The notes: generated by a model from the sequence alone, not told the origin. Shown: positions 40,023 through 51,211, counted from the first letter of the stretch. The stretch: DNA of 64,000 nt from Vibrio diabolicus (GCA_001048675.1 CCKK01000017.1:1-64000); one strand, 5' to 3'. Numbers and translations: made by a program.

Positions 40023-42245
40023 TTAAAGGCGTGAAGCCGCAGCATATCGCTTAAGTAAATCAGGCACATCTAGAATTAATGCAATATGGCCATCGCTAGT
40101 GATTGTTGCACCAGCCATGCCCGGAGTGCCTTGCAATAGATTATCGAGTGGCTTAATAACCACTTCTTCTTGACCAATAAGCGTATCCACAACAAAACCA
40201 ACGCGCTGGTTACCGATCTGTACAATAACCACATGACCGTGACCAGTACGCTCTTCGACGTTTTGTGATTTGGATGCTAACCAGTTCTGTAAGTAAAATA
40301 GCGGGATAGATTTTTCACGCACAATGATCGTCAACTGACCATCTACCACGTTTGTGCGACTCAGATCCAAGTGGAAAATTTCGCTCACCGATGCCAGTGG
40401 CAGCGCAAACGGATGACCGCCAACACCAACCATCAGTGTTGGTAGGATCGCAAGCGTCAGTGGTACTTTGATGGTGATCTTAGTGCCTTTACCTAGCTCA
40501 GAATCGATATCGATTGAACCATTTAAGGTGTTGATCGCCGTCTTAACCACATCCATGCCAACGCCACGGCCAGAGATGTCAGAAATTTTATCTTTACTTG
40601 AGAAACCTGGCGCAAAGATAAGGTTGAAGCACTCTTTGTCTGTTAAACGGGCCGCCGCATCTTCGTCCATCATACCGCGCTTAACCGCGATACCACGCAG
40701 TTTGTTCGGGTCCATACCGCCGCCATCATCTACGATGGATAGCTCAATGTGATCCCCTTCTTGTGATGCAGACAAAATCACTTTACCTGTGCGTGATTTA
40801 CCTGCTTTCGCGCGGTCGTCTGGCATTTCAATACCGTGGTCAACCGAGTTACGAACCAAGTGAATCAATGGATCGGCCAATGCTTCTACAAGGTTTTTAT
40901 CGAGATCGGTTTCTTCACCGCGCATTTCCAGCACGATGTCTTTATTTAGATTGCGCGCCAAGTCACGGACAACGCGTGGGAAACGGCCAAATACTTTCTT
41001 GATTGGCTGCATACGCGTTTTCATTACCGCGCCTTGCAGATCCGCCGTTACGACATCAAGGTTGGCGACCGCTTTGGACATTTCTTCATTGTCGCTGTTC
41101 AAACCAAGGCTTAATAGACGGTTTCGGACCAATACAAGCTCACCTACCATGTTCATGATGGTATCAAGCGTCGAGGTATCGACACGAACGGTTGCCTCGG
41201 CCTGAGGCTTTTTAACCGCTGGCGCTTTCGCCTCTTCTTTCACCGCGACAGGTTTAGATTCTGGTTTTGGTGCTGGAGCTGCTGGTGCTGGCTTAACCGC
41301 AGGCTCAGGTTTCGCAGGGCTTTCCTCTACGTTTGCTGATGCCGGCTTCGTTGCCATATCCAGTTCTTCTAGCGTAGGACCTTTGCCCGCACCATGTAGC
41401 TCATCGAGTAACTTTTCGAACTCTTCGTCCGTCATTAAGTCACTATCTTGATTTGCTGACGATGCAACTGGCGCAGTTGGTTCTGCCGCTTTAGGAGGTT
41501 CTACTGGTGCAGATGCTGCAGCCTCTGCCGCTGATGGACTTTTGCCAACGCCGTGAAGTTCGTCAAGTAGACGTTCAAATTCATCGTCAGTGATATCGCC
41601 ACTTTCAACTGATGGCGCACTTGATTGAGGGGGCTCTGATGGCGTTGTTGGTGTCGCAGGTTCTGAAGCGCCTGGAGCTGAGCCTTTACCATGAAGCTCA
41701 TCCAGCAGCTTTTCGAATTCGTCTTGGGTAATTTCATCAACAGAGCCGACACTTGACGCTGGCGCGGCAGGTTCTTCAATAACAGGCTCAGGAATGACAG
41801 GTTCAGGAGTAACCACTGGTTCTTCAACCACGGTTGCAGCGACTTCATCTTCTGATTCAGGTTTACATAGACGATGAAGTTCTTCAAGAAGGGCAGGATC
41901 CGCAGCTTCCAATGGCTCACGATCTTGAACAGCTTGGAACTGGGTATTGACCGTATCCAACGCTTTTAGCATCGTATCCATTAAGTTTTGCGTGACCGTG
42001 CGTTGGCCGTTTCGTAAAACGTCGAACACGTTCTCCGCACCATGACAAGTATCGACTAGCTCTGCCAAAGACAGGAAGCCAGCACCGCCTTTTACGGTGT
42101 GAAACCCACGGAAAATTGCATTAAGTAAGTCTTTGTCTTCTGGGTTATTTTCCAATTCAACCAACTGCTCAGAAAGCAGTTCGAGAATTTCCCCAGCCTC
42201 AATGAGAAAGTCCTGAAGAATATCTTCGTCTAAATCGTAGCTCAT
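40023..42245 (-). CDS. cheA: Chemotaxis histidine kinase CheA
   Basis: Central kinase of chemotaxis, phosphorylating CheY and CheB. It has 740 residues. P1 has the phosphorylated His in [13 protein letters not shown] (H49). A long linker (about 130-345) holds three copies of a short motif [12 protein letters not shown] (about 175-186, 221-232 and 274-285). Dimerisation and kinase domains follow ([29 protein letters not shown]), then a C-terminal CheW-like P5. The linker region corresponds by position to the LID segment by which Vibrio CheA binds ParP. CheA lies in the operon between cheZ and cheB. Confidence 0.95.
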   Translation of the reverse strand: MSYDLDEDILQDFLIEAGEILELLSEQLVELENNPEDKDLLNAIFRGFHTVKGGAGFLSLAELVDTCHGAENVFDVLRNGQRTVTQNLMDTMLKALDTVNTQFQAVQDREPLEAADPALLEELHRLCKPESEDEVAATVVEEPVVTPEPVIPEPVIEEPAAPASSVGSVDEITQDEFEKLLDELHGKGSAPGASEPATPTTPSEPPQSSAPSVESGDITDDEFERLLDELHGVGKSPSAAEAAASAPVEPPKAAEPTAPVASSANQDSDLMTDEEFEKLLDELHGAGKGPTLEELDMATKPASANVEESPAKPEPAVKPAPAAPAPKPESKPVAVKEEAKAPAVKKPQAEATVRVDTSTLDTIMNMVGELVLVRNRLLSLGLNSDNEEMSKAVANLDVVTADLQGAVMKTRMQPIKKVFGRFPRVVRDLARNLNKDIVLEMRGEETDLDKNLVEALADPLIHLVRNSVDHGIEMPDDRAKAGKSRTGKVILSASQEGDHIELSIVDDGGGMDPNKLRGIAVKRGMMDEDAAARLTDKECFNLIFAPGFSSKDKISDISGRGVGMDVVKTAINTLNGSIDIDSELGKGTKITIKVPLTLAILPTLMVGVGGHPFALPLASVSEIFHLDLSRTNVVDGQLTIIVREKSIPLFYLQNWLASKSQNVEERTGHGHVVIVQIGNQRVGFVVDTLIGQEEVVIKPLDNLLQGTPGMAGATITSDGHIALILDVPDLLKRYAAASRL

Positions 42246-42254
42246 ACGTTACCT

Positions 42255-42995
42255 TTAAAATCCAAGACTGGACAACAAGTCATCGACTTCGTCCTGCGAT
42301 GAAACCGCATCTTCTCTCAGTTCTGGATGAAGAATCGGGCCTTCGGCTTCGCTTGTTTGTGTATTCTTTTTATCTGCCGGTTCTGACAAAACTTGAATGT
42401 GTTCTTCAGGTTTATTTCCAGAGAATACGGTTAGGATTTCCACTAAGCGGCCTTCTACTTCATTTACCAACGTAATTACGCGGCGAATAATCTGGCCAGT
42501 TAGGTCTTGGAAGTCTTGCGCCATGAGAATTTCGGTCAATTGACCACGCAACTCAGTGCTGTCACCTTCGACTTGAACTAATAGCTCGTCGATTCGGTGA
42601 CAAAGTGCTTTGAATTCGCTTAATTCGATGCGCCCGTGCATGAGTTCATTCCATTGAGGACGAACTTTCTGAAGGCAATCATGCAGGTTGTCAGCGATAG
42701 GAAGGCAGCAGTCGACTGCATCCATCGTTTTGTTGGCTGCTAGCTCTGTCTTCTCGATCACATAATTAAGACGATCCCTTGCGTTAGGGATTTCGTCTTT
42801 CGCAATTTCGGTCATGCGCTGATCGAGACTGAACTGCTTGAGTGATTCGTGAAGGTCTCGAGTTAAGGCTCCAATTTCTTGCAGCATTGGATTCTCGGCA
42901 CCTTCGTAGATCGAGGCAACAAGCATATTGGCTTGGTCTTGTTCCCCGTTTTCTAGCATTTGAACGAGTGACTTCGCCTGCTCTAGTGAGATCAT
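42255..42995 (-). CDS. cheZ: Chemotaxis phosphatase CheZ
   Basis: Removes phosphate from CheY-P. It has 246 residues and is almost all helical. The catalytic segment MAQDFQDLTGQIIRRVITLV (about 158-177) carries the key Gln. The C-terminal CheY-binding helix is SQDEVDDLLSSLGF. It sits between cheY and cheA. Confidence 0.94.
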   Translation of the reverse strand: MISLEQAKSLVQMLENGEQDQANMLVASIYEGAENPMLQEIGALTRDLHESLKQFSLDQRMTEIAKDEIPNARDRLNYVIEKTELAANKTMDAVDCCLPIADNLHDCLQKVRPQWNELMHGRIELSEFKALCHRIDELLVQVEGDSTELRGQLTEILMAQDFQDLTGQIIRRVITLVNEVEGRLVEILTVFSGNKPEEHIQVLSEPADKKNTQTSEAEGPILHPELREDAVSSQDEVDDLLSSLGF

Positions 42996-43115
42996 TCTGA
43001 ATAGACCCTTTTACGTTTAGTTCTTCTTATCACTTTAAAAACGCTAAACGAGTCATTTAATAGGTATTTAATAATTGGTATGAATGACTCGAATAACAAA
43101 GAGAAAAAGAGAGAG

Positions 43116-43508
43116 TTATAAACGCTCGAAAATTTTATCTAATTTTTCTTTTAATGTTGCAGCAGTAAATGGCTTAACAATGTAGCCGTTTACGCCTGCT
43201 TGAGCAGCTTCAATGATCTGCTCACGCTTCGCTTCAGCCGTGATCATTAGAACTGGCAAATGCTTAAGTTCTGCATCCGCGCGGATGTGTTTAAGCAAAT
43301 CGATGCCTTGCATACCTGGCATGTTCCAGTCAGTTACAACAAAATCGAAGTCACCTTTTTTCAGCATTGGTAATGCGGTTAAACCATCGTCCGCTTCTTG
43401 AGTGTTATTGAAACCCAAGTCACGAAGCAGGTTTTTAACAATACGGCGCATTGTTGAGAAATCATCAACAATAAGGATCTTCATGTTTTTATTCAAAATT
43501 GCCTCCAC
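43116..43508 (-). CDS. cheY: Chemotaxis response regulator CheY
   Basis: Single receiver domain that, when phosphorylated, binds FliM and reverses the flagellar motor. Counting from the GTG at 43508 it has 130 residues, with acidic pocket D15/D16, phospho-acceptor D60 (VVTDWNMPG), T90 and K112. The start is uncertain. The GTG has no ribosome site, but an ideal GGAGG lies five bases before an in-frame TTG at 43496 (giving [12 protein letters not shown]), and an ATG follows at 43484. Confidence 0.95.
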   Translation of the reverse strand: MEAILNKNMKILIVDDFSTMRRIVKNLLRDLGFNNTQEADDGLTALPMLKKGDFDFVVTDWNMPGMQGIDLLKHIRADAELKHLPVLMITAEAKREQIIEAAQAGVNGYIVKPFTAATLKEKLDKIFERL

Positions 43509-43529
43509 TGAATCGTAAAATCAGTGTTT

Positions 43530-44267
43530 TTAGTCATTTTGTGTCCACGCACTGAGCTTGGTGCGCAAACGTTGCATCGCTTGACTCAGTATTTGACTTA
43601 CGCGAGATTCGCTTACGCCTAACACATCGCCAATTTCTTTCAAATTGAGTTCTTCATCATAATAAAGCGAAAGTACCAAAGCTTCACGCTCTGGAAGCTG
43701 TTTTATTGATTCAACCAGTGCTTTTCGAAATGATTCATCGGCAACCCCTTTGAACGGGTTACTGTCATCAGTTTCATCTGCAGGTGAAATCACATCATCA
43801 GAAACGCCTAAATCTTCAATACCGACTAATTTTGAGCAGTTGATATCGGTCAGAGCACTATGATATTGATCCAGTGTCATACCGAGATGCGTGGCTACTT
43901 CAGAATCAGTAGGATCTCGATTTAATTCGCCTTCCAGTTCCGCAATCGCTTGGTTAATCTCTCGATTATTTTTATGAACAGAACGCGGTACCCAATCGCC
44001 TTTGCGCATGTCATCTAACATTGCACCGCGAATACGGATACCTGCATAAGTTTCAAAGCTCGCACCTTTAGAACCATCATAATTCTGCTGAGCTTCGATA
44101 AGACCGATCATGCCGGCCTGAATTAAATCCTCTACCTGAACACTCGGCGGTAAACGGCCTAATAGGTGGTGAGCAATGCGCTTAACCAACACTGAGTAGC
44201 GCTCTATAAACGCTTGCTGGCTATTAAACTTGCCATGTTGGTCATAGGTTATCGCTTTATTCACCAA
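43530..44267 (-). CDS. fliA: Flagellar sigma factor sigma-28 FliA
   Basis: Directs transcription of late flagellar genes such as flagellins and motor genes. It has 245 residues, with region 2 (YSVLVKRIAHHLLGRLP...IRIRGAMLDDMRKGDWVPRSV), region 3 and region 4 (LPEREALVLSLYYDEELNLKEIGDVLGVSESRVSQILSQAM). Its first 11 bases overlap the flhG end, suggesting coupling. Confidence 0.95.
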   Translation of the reverse strand: MVNKAITYDQHGKFNSQQAFIERYSVLVKRIAHHLLGRLPPSVQVEDLIQAGMIGLIEAQQNYDGSKGASFETYAGIRIRGAMLDDMRKGDWVPRSVHKNNREINQAIAELEGELNRDPTDSEVATHLGMTLDQYHSALTDINCSKLVGIEDLGVSDDVISPADETDDSNPFKGVADESFRKALVESIKQLPEREALVLSLYYDEELNLKEIGDVLGVSESRVSQILSQAMQRLRTKLSAWTQND

Positions 44268-45144
44268 AAGGGTCCTCTGCGAATTCGGTACGATTTAGCA
44301 ACCTTTCCACAAAAAATTCCAAGTGTCCACTTGGTGTTTTCGGTAGTGGCCACGTTAACGCTTTGTTTGCTAGTGAGCTAATAGCTAAAGCGGCAGGTGA
44401 GCGAGGGAACGCATCAACGACAATTTTTTGTCTTTTTACAGCCTGTCGTACTTTATCATCTAATGGAATACATGCTACGAGTTCAAGGCTGACATTCAAG
44501 AATCGCTCTGTGACTAGCGTCAACTTTGCAAACAATTCTCGCCCTTCTCGGTAGCTTCTGACCATATTTGCTACAACTTTAAAGCGTTGGACCTGGTGTT
44601 CTTTACTTAACAGCTTAATTAACGCATATGCATCTGTGATTGAAGTTGGTTCATCACACACAACCACAACGACATCTTGAGCTGCTCGCGAAAAACTGAT
44701 TACCATGTCAGAAATGCCTGCGGCGGTATCTATCAGCAGGACGTCCATTTCGTCTTCAAGACTACCAAATGCTCGAATGAGTCCAGCATGTTGAGCGTGA
44801 GAAAGCTCAGTCATGCTCTGTGTGCCAGAAGTTGCAGGGATTATCTTTATACCATAAGGCCCTTCGACAATCGCATCTTTTAGCTCACATTCACCCGCTA
44901 AGACATGTCCTAGATTACGTTTTGCACGAATTCCGAGCATCACGTCCACATTGGCCAGACCTAAATCAGCGTCGAGAACCATCACCTTCTTGCCTTGGCG
45001 AGCCATACAAATCGCCAGACCCAGTGTTACGTTTGATTTCCCCACACCACCTTTGCCGCCAGTAACAGCAATCACTTTGGTCAACGATGGTTGTGTTAAG
45101 CGACGGAGGCCGCTTGCTTGATCGTGTATCATATTCTCAGTCAT
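44257..45144 (-). CDS. flhG: Flagellar number regulator FlhG (FleN, MinD-like ATPase)
   Basis: Limits the cell to one polar flagellum by opposing FlhF and by inhibiting the FlrA master regulator; recruited by HubP. It has 295 residues. Walker A is VTGGKGGVGKSNVTLGLA (about 27-44), with VLDADLGLANVDVMLG and a LIDTAAGISD segment. The C-terminal amphipathic helix region is FFVERLLNRT. Follows flhF in the operon. Confidence 0.95.
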   Translation of the reverse strand: MTENMIHDQASGLRRLTQPSLTKVIAVTGGKGGVGKSNVTLGLAICMARQGKKVMVLDADLGLANVDVMLGIRAKRNLGHVLAGECELKDAIVEGPYGIKIIPATSGTQSMTELSHAQHAGLIRAFGSLEDEMDVLLIDTAAGISDMVISFSRAAQDVVVVVCDEPTSITDAYALIKLLSKEHQVQRFKVVANMVRSYREGRELFAKLTLVTERFLNVSLELVACIPLDDKVRQAVKRQKIVVDAFPRSPAALAISSLANKALTWPLPKTPSGHLEFFVERLLNRTEFAEDPFGE

Positions 45145-45158
45145 AGTAGTCCGCCGCC

Positions 45159-46677
45159 TTAGAGTCCTTCACTGTCACTGTTCCAAAAGTGAGGTTCGTT
45201 CTCTGTCGACTTCTCTAACAGTTCATTTGCTTTCGCAAGCATATATTTTGGTTGCGCTATCACAATGTCTTCTGGCACGCGCTGACCATTAGCGATGTAA
45301 GCCACTGGCATTGCGTTTTGAATCACTACACTGATGAATTCGCCTAGACTTAATGACTCATCAAGCTTCGTCATAATACAACCCGAAAGTGGTATGCGTC
45401 GGAAGTGATCCAGCGTTTCTTGTAGAACGCGACGTTGTGCGGTAGCTGGCAAAACAAGGTAGCTGTGAATCACTTCTCCGCTCTCTTGCATTAGAGTATC
45501 GAGCTGCTCAGAAAGCCTGACATCTCGTTGCCCCATCCCTGCCGTATCGACCAAAATCAGTCTTCTGTTTCTTAGCTGATATATAACATCGGCTAACTCG
45601 TTAGAATCTTTAGCAACTCTTACGGGACAACCCATGATTCTTCCGTAAATTGAGAGCTGCTCATGTGCACCTATGCGATATGTGTCAGTTGTCACAAGGG
45701 CTACATTGTCGGCACCGTATTCCATGGCGGCACGTGCTGCGAGCTTCGCAACGGTGGTTGTTTTTCCCACCCCCGTCGGACCTAACAGTGCGACCACACC
45801 ACCACGTTTTAAAATGTCCTGTTTAGGAATATTGATTTGATCCGCCACCAGCGACAACAACGCTTTCCACGCTCGCGCTGGTTTTGTATCTTCCGGGATA
45901 TAGCACGCCATTTGGTCTGCTAACTCCGGAGAAACGCCCATACGCTCTAAGCGCTTAATCAGCATTGCTCTGAGCGGCTCACGACGTTCCACTTCCTGCC
46001 ACATTAGGCCAGAGACTTGATGCTCTAGAAGACGACGAATTGACGTCATCTCTTCGCGCATACTCTCCAGCTCATCGGCAGACTCTTCTCGCTCATCACT
46101 TGGACGGCGGCGATCATAGCGTGTCGGATCCAACTTCGGCGTTGGACGCTCAAATCGATTATCTTGTGCGATTAACTTCGCCAAAGGTGAATCTGGTTGA
46201 TATGGCGCTGGCTTTTCTTGGTTGTAGCCGTCGCGATGCTTATTCTGGCGTTGCAATAAAGCAGAGAGCGAATCTTCATTTTCCGCTACATGATCGTCAG
46301 CATCTGCTGCACCACCACTATATTGCTTAAGCATGTTAGCGAATCGCTGCGTCATCGAGCCTTGTTTTTTCGTTGTTACTGTTATTACTGTTCAGGCTAA
46401 TTTTATCTTCATCTAAATGACGATCTTGATAACGATCAGCAGAAGACGATGACATTTGACGATGTTCGTTATAGCGATTCGATTGAGAAGCACCGCGATT
46501 TTGTTGTGACGCTGCGCTTGCTTGAGACGGGTTAGATTCACTATCTATCGCCGCAACAATCGCCACCCCACCAGCCACTTTCTTGTTTGACATGATCACC
46601 GCTTCCGCGCCTAACTCCTCTTTCACTTGGAGCAGCGCCGTTCTCATGTCTTTGGCAAAAAATCGCTTTATTTTCAA
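45159..46677 (-). pseudogene. flhF: Flagellar placement GTPase FlhF, split by a frameshift at A6
   Basis: SRP-type GTPase that places the flagellum at the pole. The N-terminal part (MKIKRFFAKDMRTALLQVKEELGAEAVIMSNKKVAGG) reads for 113 residues and ends at 46336. The NG domain with GPTGVGKTTTVAKLAA and DTAGMGQRD continues in another frame from about 46370. The break is in an A6 run (T6 at 46365-46370). One A fewer gives EKQGSMTQRFANML and a 505-residue protein, the Vibrio length. A separate internal ATG (MTQRF) could start the GTPase fragment alone, but the N-terminal B domain is needed for polar targeting. Confidence 0.9.
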
Positions 46678-46705
46678 ACTATGAATCCATTAATGATGCG
46701 TGAGA

Positions 46706-48805
46706 TCAGTTACCCACGGCTTGCACAATTCTGATCTGTTTTTCATCCGGGATTTCTTGGTAAGACAGTACCCGGAGATTAGGTATTGTGTTCTTCACAA
46801 ATTTCGCCAACGTCGAGCGTAATACACCGGAAGTAAGCAGAACGGCAGGTTCGCCTTTCAATTCTTGTTCCTGTGTCGCTTGGCTTAGTGAAGACTGCAA
46901 TCGTTCAGCGAGCCCAGGTTCAATCCCCGCAGATTCGCCTCCTGATGCTTGCATAGTTTGATGCAATATTTGTTCCAGTTCAGGTATCAAAGTAATCACT
47001 GGCAGCTCAGGCTCTATACCATTGATTTCTTGAACAATTAGACGTTTCAGACTAATTCGAACTGCTGCCGTCAATATGTCAGCTTCTTGACTCTTACTTG
47101 AGTACTCAGCCAAAGTTTGAACAATCGTGCGAATATCGCGGATTGGGATGGCCTCGTTTAACAAGTTTTGTAGGACTTTCACCACCACACCTAATGGTAA
47201 TTGGTCAGGAACAAAGTTCTCAACCAACTTAGGCGAGCTGCGTCCTAACATTTCTAATAAATTCTCTACTTCTTCATGACCAATCAACTGCGATGCGTTA
47301 TTAGTCAATAACTGGCTCAGGTGCGTCGCTAATACTGTCGATGAGTCAACAACCGTATAACCTAACGCCTGAGCATGCTCACGCTGATCTTCGCGAATCC
47401 ATACAGCTTCCAGTCCAAATGCAGGGTCAATGGTTGGCTCGCCATCAATCATGCCATACACCTGACCTGGGTTAATCGCTAGCTCTTGATCCGGACGAAT
47501 CTCAGCTTCGCCCACCGCAACCCCCATTAATGTGATTCGATAGCTGTTTGGCGTCAGTTCAAGGTTGTCACGTATGTGAACCGCAGGGATTAAAAACCCA
47601 AAATCTTGCGATAGCTTTTTACGCACACCTTTTACGCGCTCTAACAGTTCTCCACCTTGGTCTCGGTCCACTAGCGGAATCAAGCGGTAACCCACTTCTA
47701 GGCCAATAATATCGACTGGCTGGACGTCGTCCCAAGAAAGCTCGCGTTGTGATGAAGGCTCTGTACCTTCGTCGGCTTTCGCTGGTAAAGCCGGTTCTTT
47801 CGCTTTCTGCTTTTGGCGTTTATCGATGAAATACGCCGCCGCGCCAGCCGCTACCGCCAGACTCAAAAACGCAAAGTGTGGCATGCCCGGTACGATGCCC
47901 ATCACACCGAGAATAGCTGCGGTAATCATCAGTGCTTTTGGGTTATCGAACATCTGGAAGACCAGCTGTTCCCCCATGTCTTCATCGGTGTTTTGACGTG
48001 TCACCATCATCGCCGCTGCAATCGACAGCAATAGCGATGGAATCTGTGCAACTAGGCCGTCACCAATCGTCAGCAAAGTATAGATTTCAATTGCCTCACC
48101 GAAACCCAATCCATACTGCGCCATACCGATCGACAGACCGCCAATGATGTTGATAAACAGAATCAAAATACCGGCAATCGCGTCACCTTTTACGAACTTC
48201 GAGGCACCATCCATTGAACCATAGAAATCCGCTTCTTTGGTCACTTCAAAACGACGAACTCTTGCTTGTTCTTGGTCTATCAATCCGGCATTTAAGTCCG
48301 CATCAATCGCCATCTGCTTACCTGGCAACGCATCAAGGGTGAAGCGAGCACTTACCTCAGAGATACGACCTGCACCTTTGGTCACCACCATAAAGTTGAT
48401 GATCATTAAGATGAGGAAAACCACTAAGCCGACCGCGTAGTTACCACCAATAACGACATTACCAAACGCTTCAATTACGTTACCTGCCGCGTTGCCGCCT
48501 TCGTGACCATGCAGTAAGACGACACGTGTCGAGGCAACGTTCAGCGCCAAACGCAACAAAGTCGCTATCAGTAGTACCGTCGGAAAAGCGGCGAAGTCCA
48601 ACGGACGACGTGTGTAAACGGTCACTAACAACACCACCATCGACAACGCGATGTTAAAGGTGAAGAACATATCCAGCAAAAAGGCTGGAATAGGCAGCAC
48701 CACCATCGCTAAGGTGGCCAAAACCATCACCGGCGCGCCAATAGCTGGCATTTCACGCTGAGGGATTCGTGGCAATTTATCTGCAAATGGCAGGCTTAAC
48801 TTCAT
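46706..48805 (-). CDS. flhA: Flagellar export gate protein FlhA
   Basis: Major membrane component of the flagellar type III export apparatus. It has 699 residues from the ATG at 48805 (MKLSLPFADKLPRI); a GTG at 48838 gives 11 more, and neither has a strong ribosome site. Eight membrane segments occupy residues 1-330. The FHIPEP loop region contains RISEVSARFTLDALPGKQMAIDADLNAG. The cytoplasmic nonamer domain follows (about 355-699). A sigma-54 promoter lies upstream and starts the flhA-flhF-flhG-fliA-che operon. Confidence 0.94.
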   Translation of the reverse strand: MKLSLPFADKLPRIPQREMPAIGAPVMVLATLAMVVLPIPAFLLDMFFTFNIALSMVVLLVTVYTRRPLDFAAFPTVLLIATLLRLALNVASTRVVLLHGHEGGNAAGNVIEAFGNVVIGGNYAVGLVVFLILMIINFMVVTKGAGRISEVSARFTLDALPGKQMAIDADLNAGLIDQEQARVRRFEVTKEADFYGSMDGASKFVKGDAIAGILILFINIIGGLSIGMAQYGLGFGEAIEIYTLLTIGDGLVAQIPSLLLSIAAAMMVTRQNTDEDMGEQLVFQMFDNPKALMITAAILGVMGIVPGMPHFAFLSLAVAAGAAAYFIDKRQKQKAKEPALPAKADEGTEPSSQRELSWDDVQPVDIIGLEVGYRLIPLVDRDQGGELLERVKGVRKKLSQDFGFLIPAVHIRDNLELTPNSYRITLMGVAVGEAEIRPDQELAINPGQVYGMIDGEPTIDPAFGLEAVWIREDQREHAQALGYTVVDSSTVLATHLSQLLTNNASQLIGHEEVENLLEMLGRSSPKLVENFVPDQLPLGVVVKVLQNLLNEAIPIRDIRTIVQTLAEYSSKSQEADILTAAVRISLKRLIVQEINGIEPELPVITLIPELEQILHQTMQASGGESAGIEPGLAERLQSSLSQATQEQELKGEPAVLLTSGVLRSTLAKFVKNTIPNLRVLSYQEIPDEKQIRIVQAVGN

Positions 48806-48912
48806 ACTACGAGAGATCTCAATCGATTGAAGCGTCACGTTAGCTCTTACTATTAATACGCGACCGCTTTGGCCTAAAAGTTTAGGTATGGTTGATAATT
48901 AAGGCGTTTTAA

Positions 48913-48927
48913 GCAAGCTATGTACCA
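48913..48927 (-). promoter_or_regulatory. Sigma-54 promoter of the flhA operon
   Basis: TGGTACATAGCTTGC on the minus strand: GG and GC dinucleotides separated by the obligatory 10 bases, with one difference from TGGCAC-N5-TTGC. Predicts a leader of about 95 bases. Confidence 0.75.
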
Positions 48928-49015
48928 TAATTAACGCCAAAATAATGACTAAACACTCAAGTAGAGCTTAATATCTGATTCAATTAGCCTTTTTAGAATT
49001 AGGCTTCTTTTAGCA

Positions 49016-50147
49016 TTAGTGCCGGTGTTCTGGCGGGATTGGCAAATCGTAATCCTGAATTTTGGGGCGCTGTCCACCTCGTTTTCGATATTGCTTCAAC
49101 TGGAATACAAATGCCAAAACCTGAGCCACCGCAGTAAATAATCCATCGGGGATCTCTTGTTCTAGCTCGGTAGTATGGTACAGCGCACGAGCAAGTGGCG
49201 GAGCAGGTACAATTGTGATGTCATGCTCTCGGGCGACTTCTCGAATCTTCATTGCCATGTGATCAGTACCTTTAGCGATCACTACTGGCGCACGGTCTGT
49301 CTTCTGTTTATAACGAAGCGCAACCGAAAAGTGCTCAGGGTTGGTAACAATAACATCAGCCTGAGGAACATCTGCCATCATACGCCGTTGAGCCGCTTCT
49401 CTTTGCAGCATACGAATGCGTCCTTTGACCTCTGGCTTACCCTCGGTTTCTTTATATTCGTCTTTGACTTCTTGCTTGGTCATTTTTAACTTGATCAGCG
49501 TGCTGCCAGATTTGAAATGGAATATCGATGGCAACCACGATCAACAGCGAACAGCTGATCAATAAAATAAAGTTCAGCAGAATATCTAAAGCATGGAAGA
49601 TGTTTTGCGGATACACATCCATACTTAATTGAATCAGATCCGCCTGCGATGCTTGGATCAAATAGATCGCAACACCAGTAACCAAAACCACTTTGAGTAT
49701 TGATTTGATCAACTCCACCCAGCTTTGCATTCCGACCATCCGCTTTAAACCGCTAAGCGGATTCATTTTCGACAGCTTTGGCATAGCGGCTTGAGCAGAA
49801 AAACTGATTCCTCCCACACCCGCAGCACCAATCATGGCGGCAGTAAACAACGTAGCTAGCACCAAAAATAAAGGGAACAACAAATCGGTCATCGCCCCTA
49901 AGGCAATGTCAAATAGCTTTGCCGTATCAAAAATCTCTTCTCGTTGAAGATCAAATAAACGGCTCATGATGGAAAACAATGAACGTGCTAACGCCTCGCC
50001 AAACCACATCAATGAAATGGCGCCAACGATCAGCACAGATGCTGATGCAAGCTCTTTAGATCGAGCGACCTGCCCCTTTTCTCTGGCTTGTTGTAACCGT
50101 CGGGGCGTGGCTTCTTCGGTGCGTTCCTGACCGTCTGATTCTGCCAA
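49016..50147 (-). pseudogene. flhB: Flagellar export switch protein FlhB, split by a +1 frameshift
   Basis: Membrane component that switches export specificity from rod/hook to filament. The N-terminal half (MAESDGQERTEEATPRRLQQAREKGQVARSKEL, four membrane segments) reads to DIPFQIWQHADQ. The C-terminal cytoplasmic part with the autocleavage site TNPEHFSVALRY continues in the next frame. One base fewer at about 49484-49491 (A5 run in GTTAAAAATG) gives HADQVKMTKQEVKDEYK and 376 residues, the normal size. Real loss would abolish flagellar assembly. Last gene after fliR. Confidence 0.9.
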
Positions 50148-50150
50148 TTC

Positions 50151-50933
50151 TTAGCACTCCAAGCGAATGAGTCGACAAATCTGCGCCTCACCCACCGTCC
50201 AGAACATTTCATAATGACTGTAAAGGCCAGCCAGTATGTACCAACACAGTAATAGACCCACCATCAACGCAAATGCAAAACCAAGCGAAAAGATATTTAA
50301 CTGTGGTGCAGCACGGGTCATTACACCAAACGACAAGTTAATGGTAAGTAGTGCAATAATGCCAGATAGCGACATACTCAGTGCCGTTTGGAACATAATA
50401 CCAAGCCAGCCTGCCATTTCACGGAAATCAACCGCGTTGAGCGAGCCGGAACCAATCGGCAAGGTTTTAAAGCTGAACACTACCAGTTGCAGCATTTTCA
50501 AGTGCCCATCGGTGGCAAGGAAAAACATTGTCGTCAAAAACATGAATAGCTGACCAAGCAATGGCGTGTTCTGACCATTTGCGGGATCAACCATAGAAGC
50601 GAAACCCAAACTTGACTGCATACCCAATATTTGTCCCAACAAGACAAAGGTTTGAATCATAAATTGAGTGACCATGCCCATCGCAATACCGATGATCATT
50701 TGCTCGGCAATGGTCATAAAACCCCGAAACGAGAGCAACTCAATGTCTTGAGGCACTGCAGGGATCGCTGGCATGACTGCAAAAGTGATGGCTAACCCGA
50801 GGTAAAGGCGGATTCGTGGTGAGACAAATCGAGCCCCAGTTACCGTCATCACCATCAGCATGGAAGAGATACGAACGTAGGGCCAGAAATAGTTTGCGAT
50901 CCAATCTAAGACAACGCTAGTGGGGTACTCCAT
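50151..50933 (-). CDS. fliR: Flagellar export protein FliR
   Basis: Core export-gate subunit assembling with FliP and FliQ. It has 260 residues and six predicted membrane segments. The family pattern is visible in FVSPRIRLYLGLAITFAVMPAIP and LGQILGMQSSLGFASMVDPANGQNTPLLGQLF. It ends four bases before the flhB start. Confidence 0.94.
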   Translation of the reverse strand: MEYPTSVVLDWIANYFWPYVRISSMLMVMTVTGARFVSPRIRLYLGLAITFAVMPAIPAVPQDIELLSFRGFMTIAEQMIIGIAMGMVTQFMIQTFVLLGQILGMQSSLGFASMVDPANGQNTPLLGQLFMFLTTMFFLATDGHLKMLQLVVFSFKTLPIGSGSLNAVDFREMAGWLGIMFQTALSMSLSGIIALLTINLSFGVMTRAAPQLNIFSLGFAFALMVGLLLCWYILAGLYSHYEMFWTVGEAQICRLIRLEC

Positions 50934-50941
50934 AGGCGCCT

Positions 50942-51211
50942 CTAATAAAGCACCTGAGGTAAGCGCTCAATCAAGCCATAGAAATATTCCATCAACATTT
51001 GCGTCATCCAGTGACCAAATAGCATTAGAGCCAAAAGCGTGACAATCAAACGCGGCAAGAAGCTCAATGTTTGTTCGTTGATGGAAGTCGCAGCTTGGAA
51101 AATCGCAACAATAAGGCCGATAAGCAAACTTGGGATGATAATGGCGCAGACCATGATAAGCACCATCCAAAGTGCTTCACGGAAAAGCTCGACAAACATT
51201 TCTGGTGTCAT
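50942..51211 (-). CDS. fliQ: Flagellar export protein FliQ
   Basis: Small export-gate subunit of 89 residues with two membrane helices (about 14-39 and 52-75). Conserved MTPEMFVELFREALWMVLIM at the start and FQAATSINEQTLSFLPRL in the loop. Between fliP and fliR as usual. Confidence 0.95.
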   Translation of the reverse strand: MTPEMFVELFREALWMVLIMVCAIIIPSLLIGLIVAIFQAATSINEQTLSFLPRLIVTLLALMLFGHWMTQMLMEYFYGLIERLPQVLY

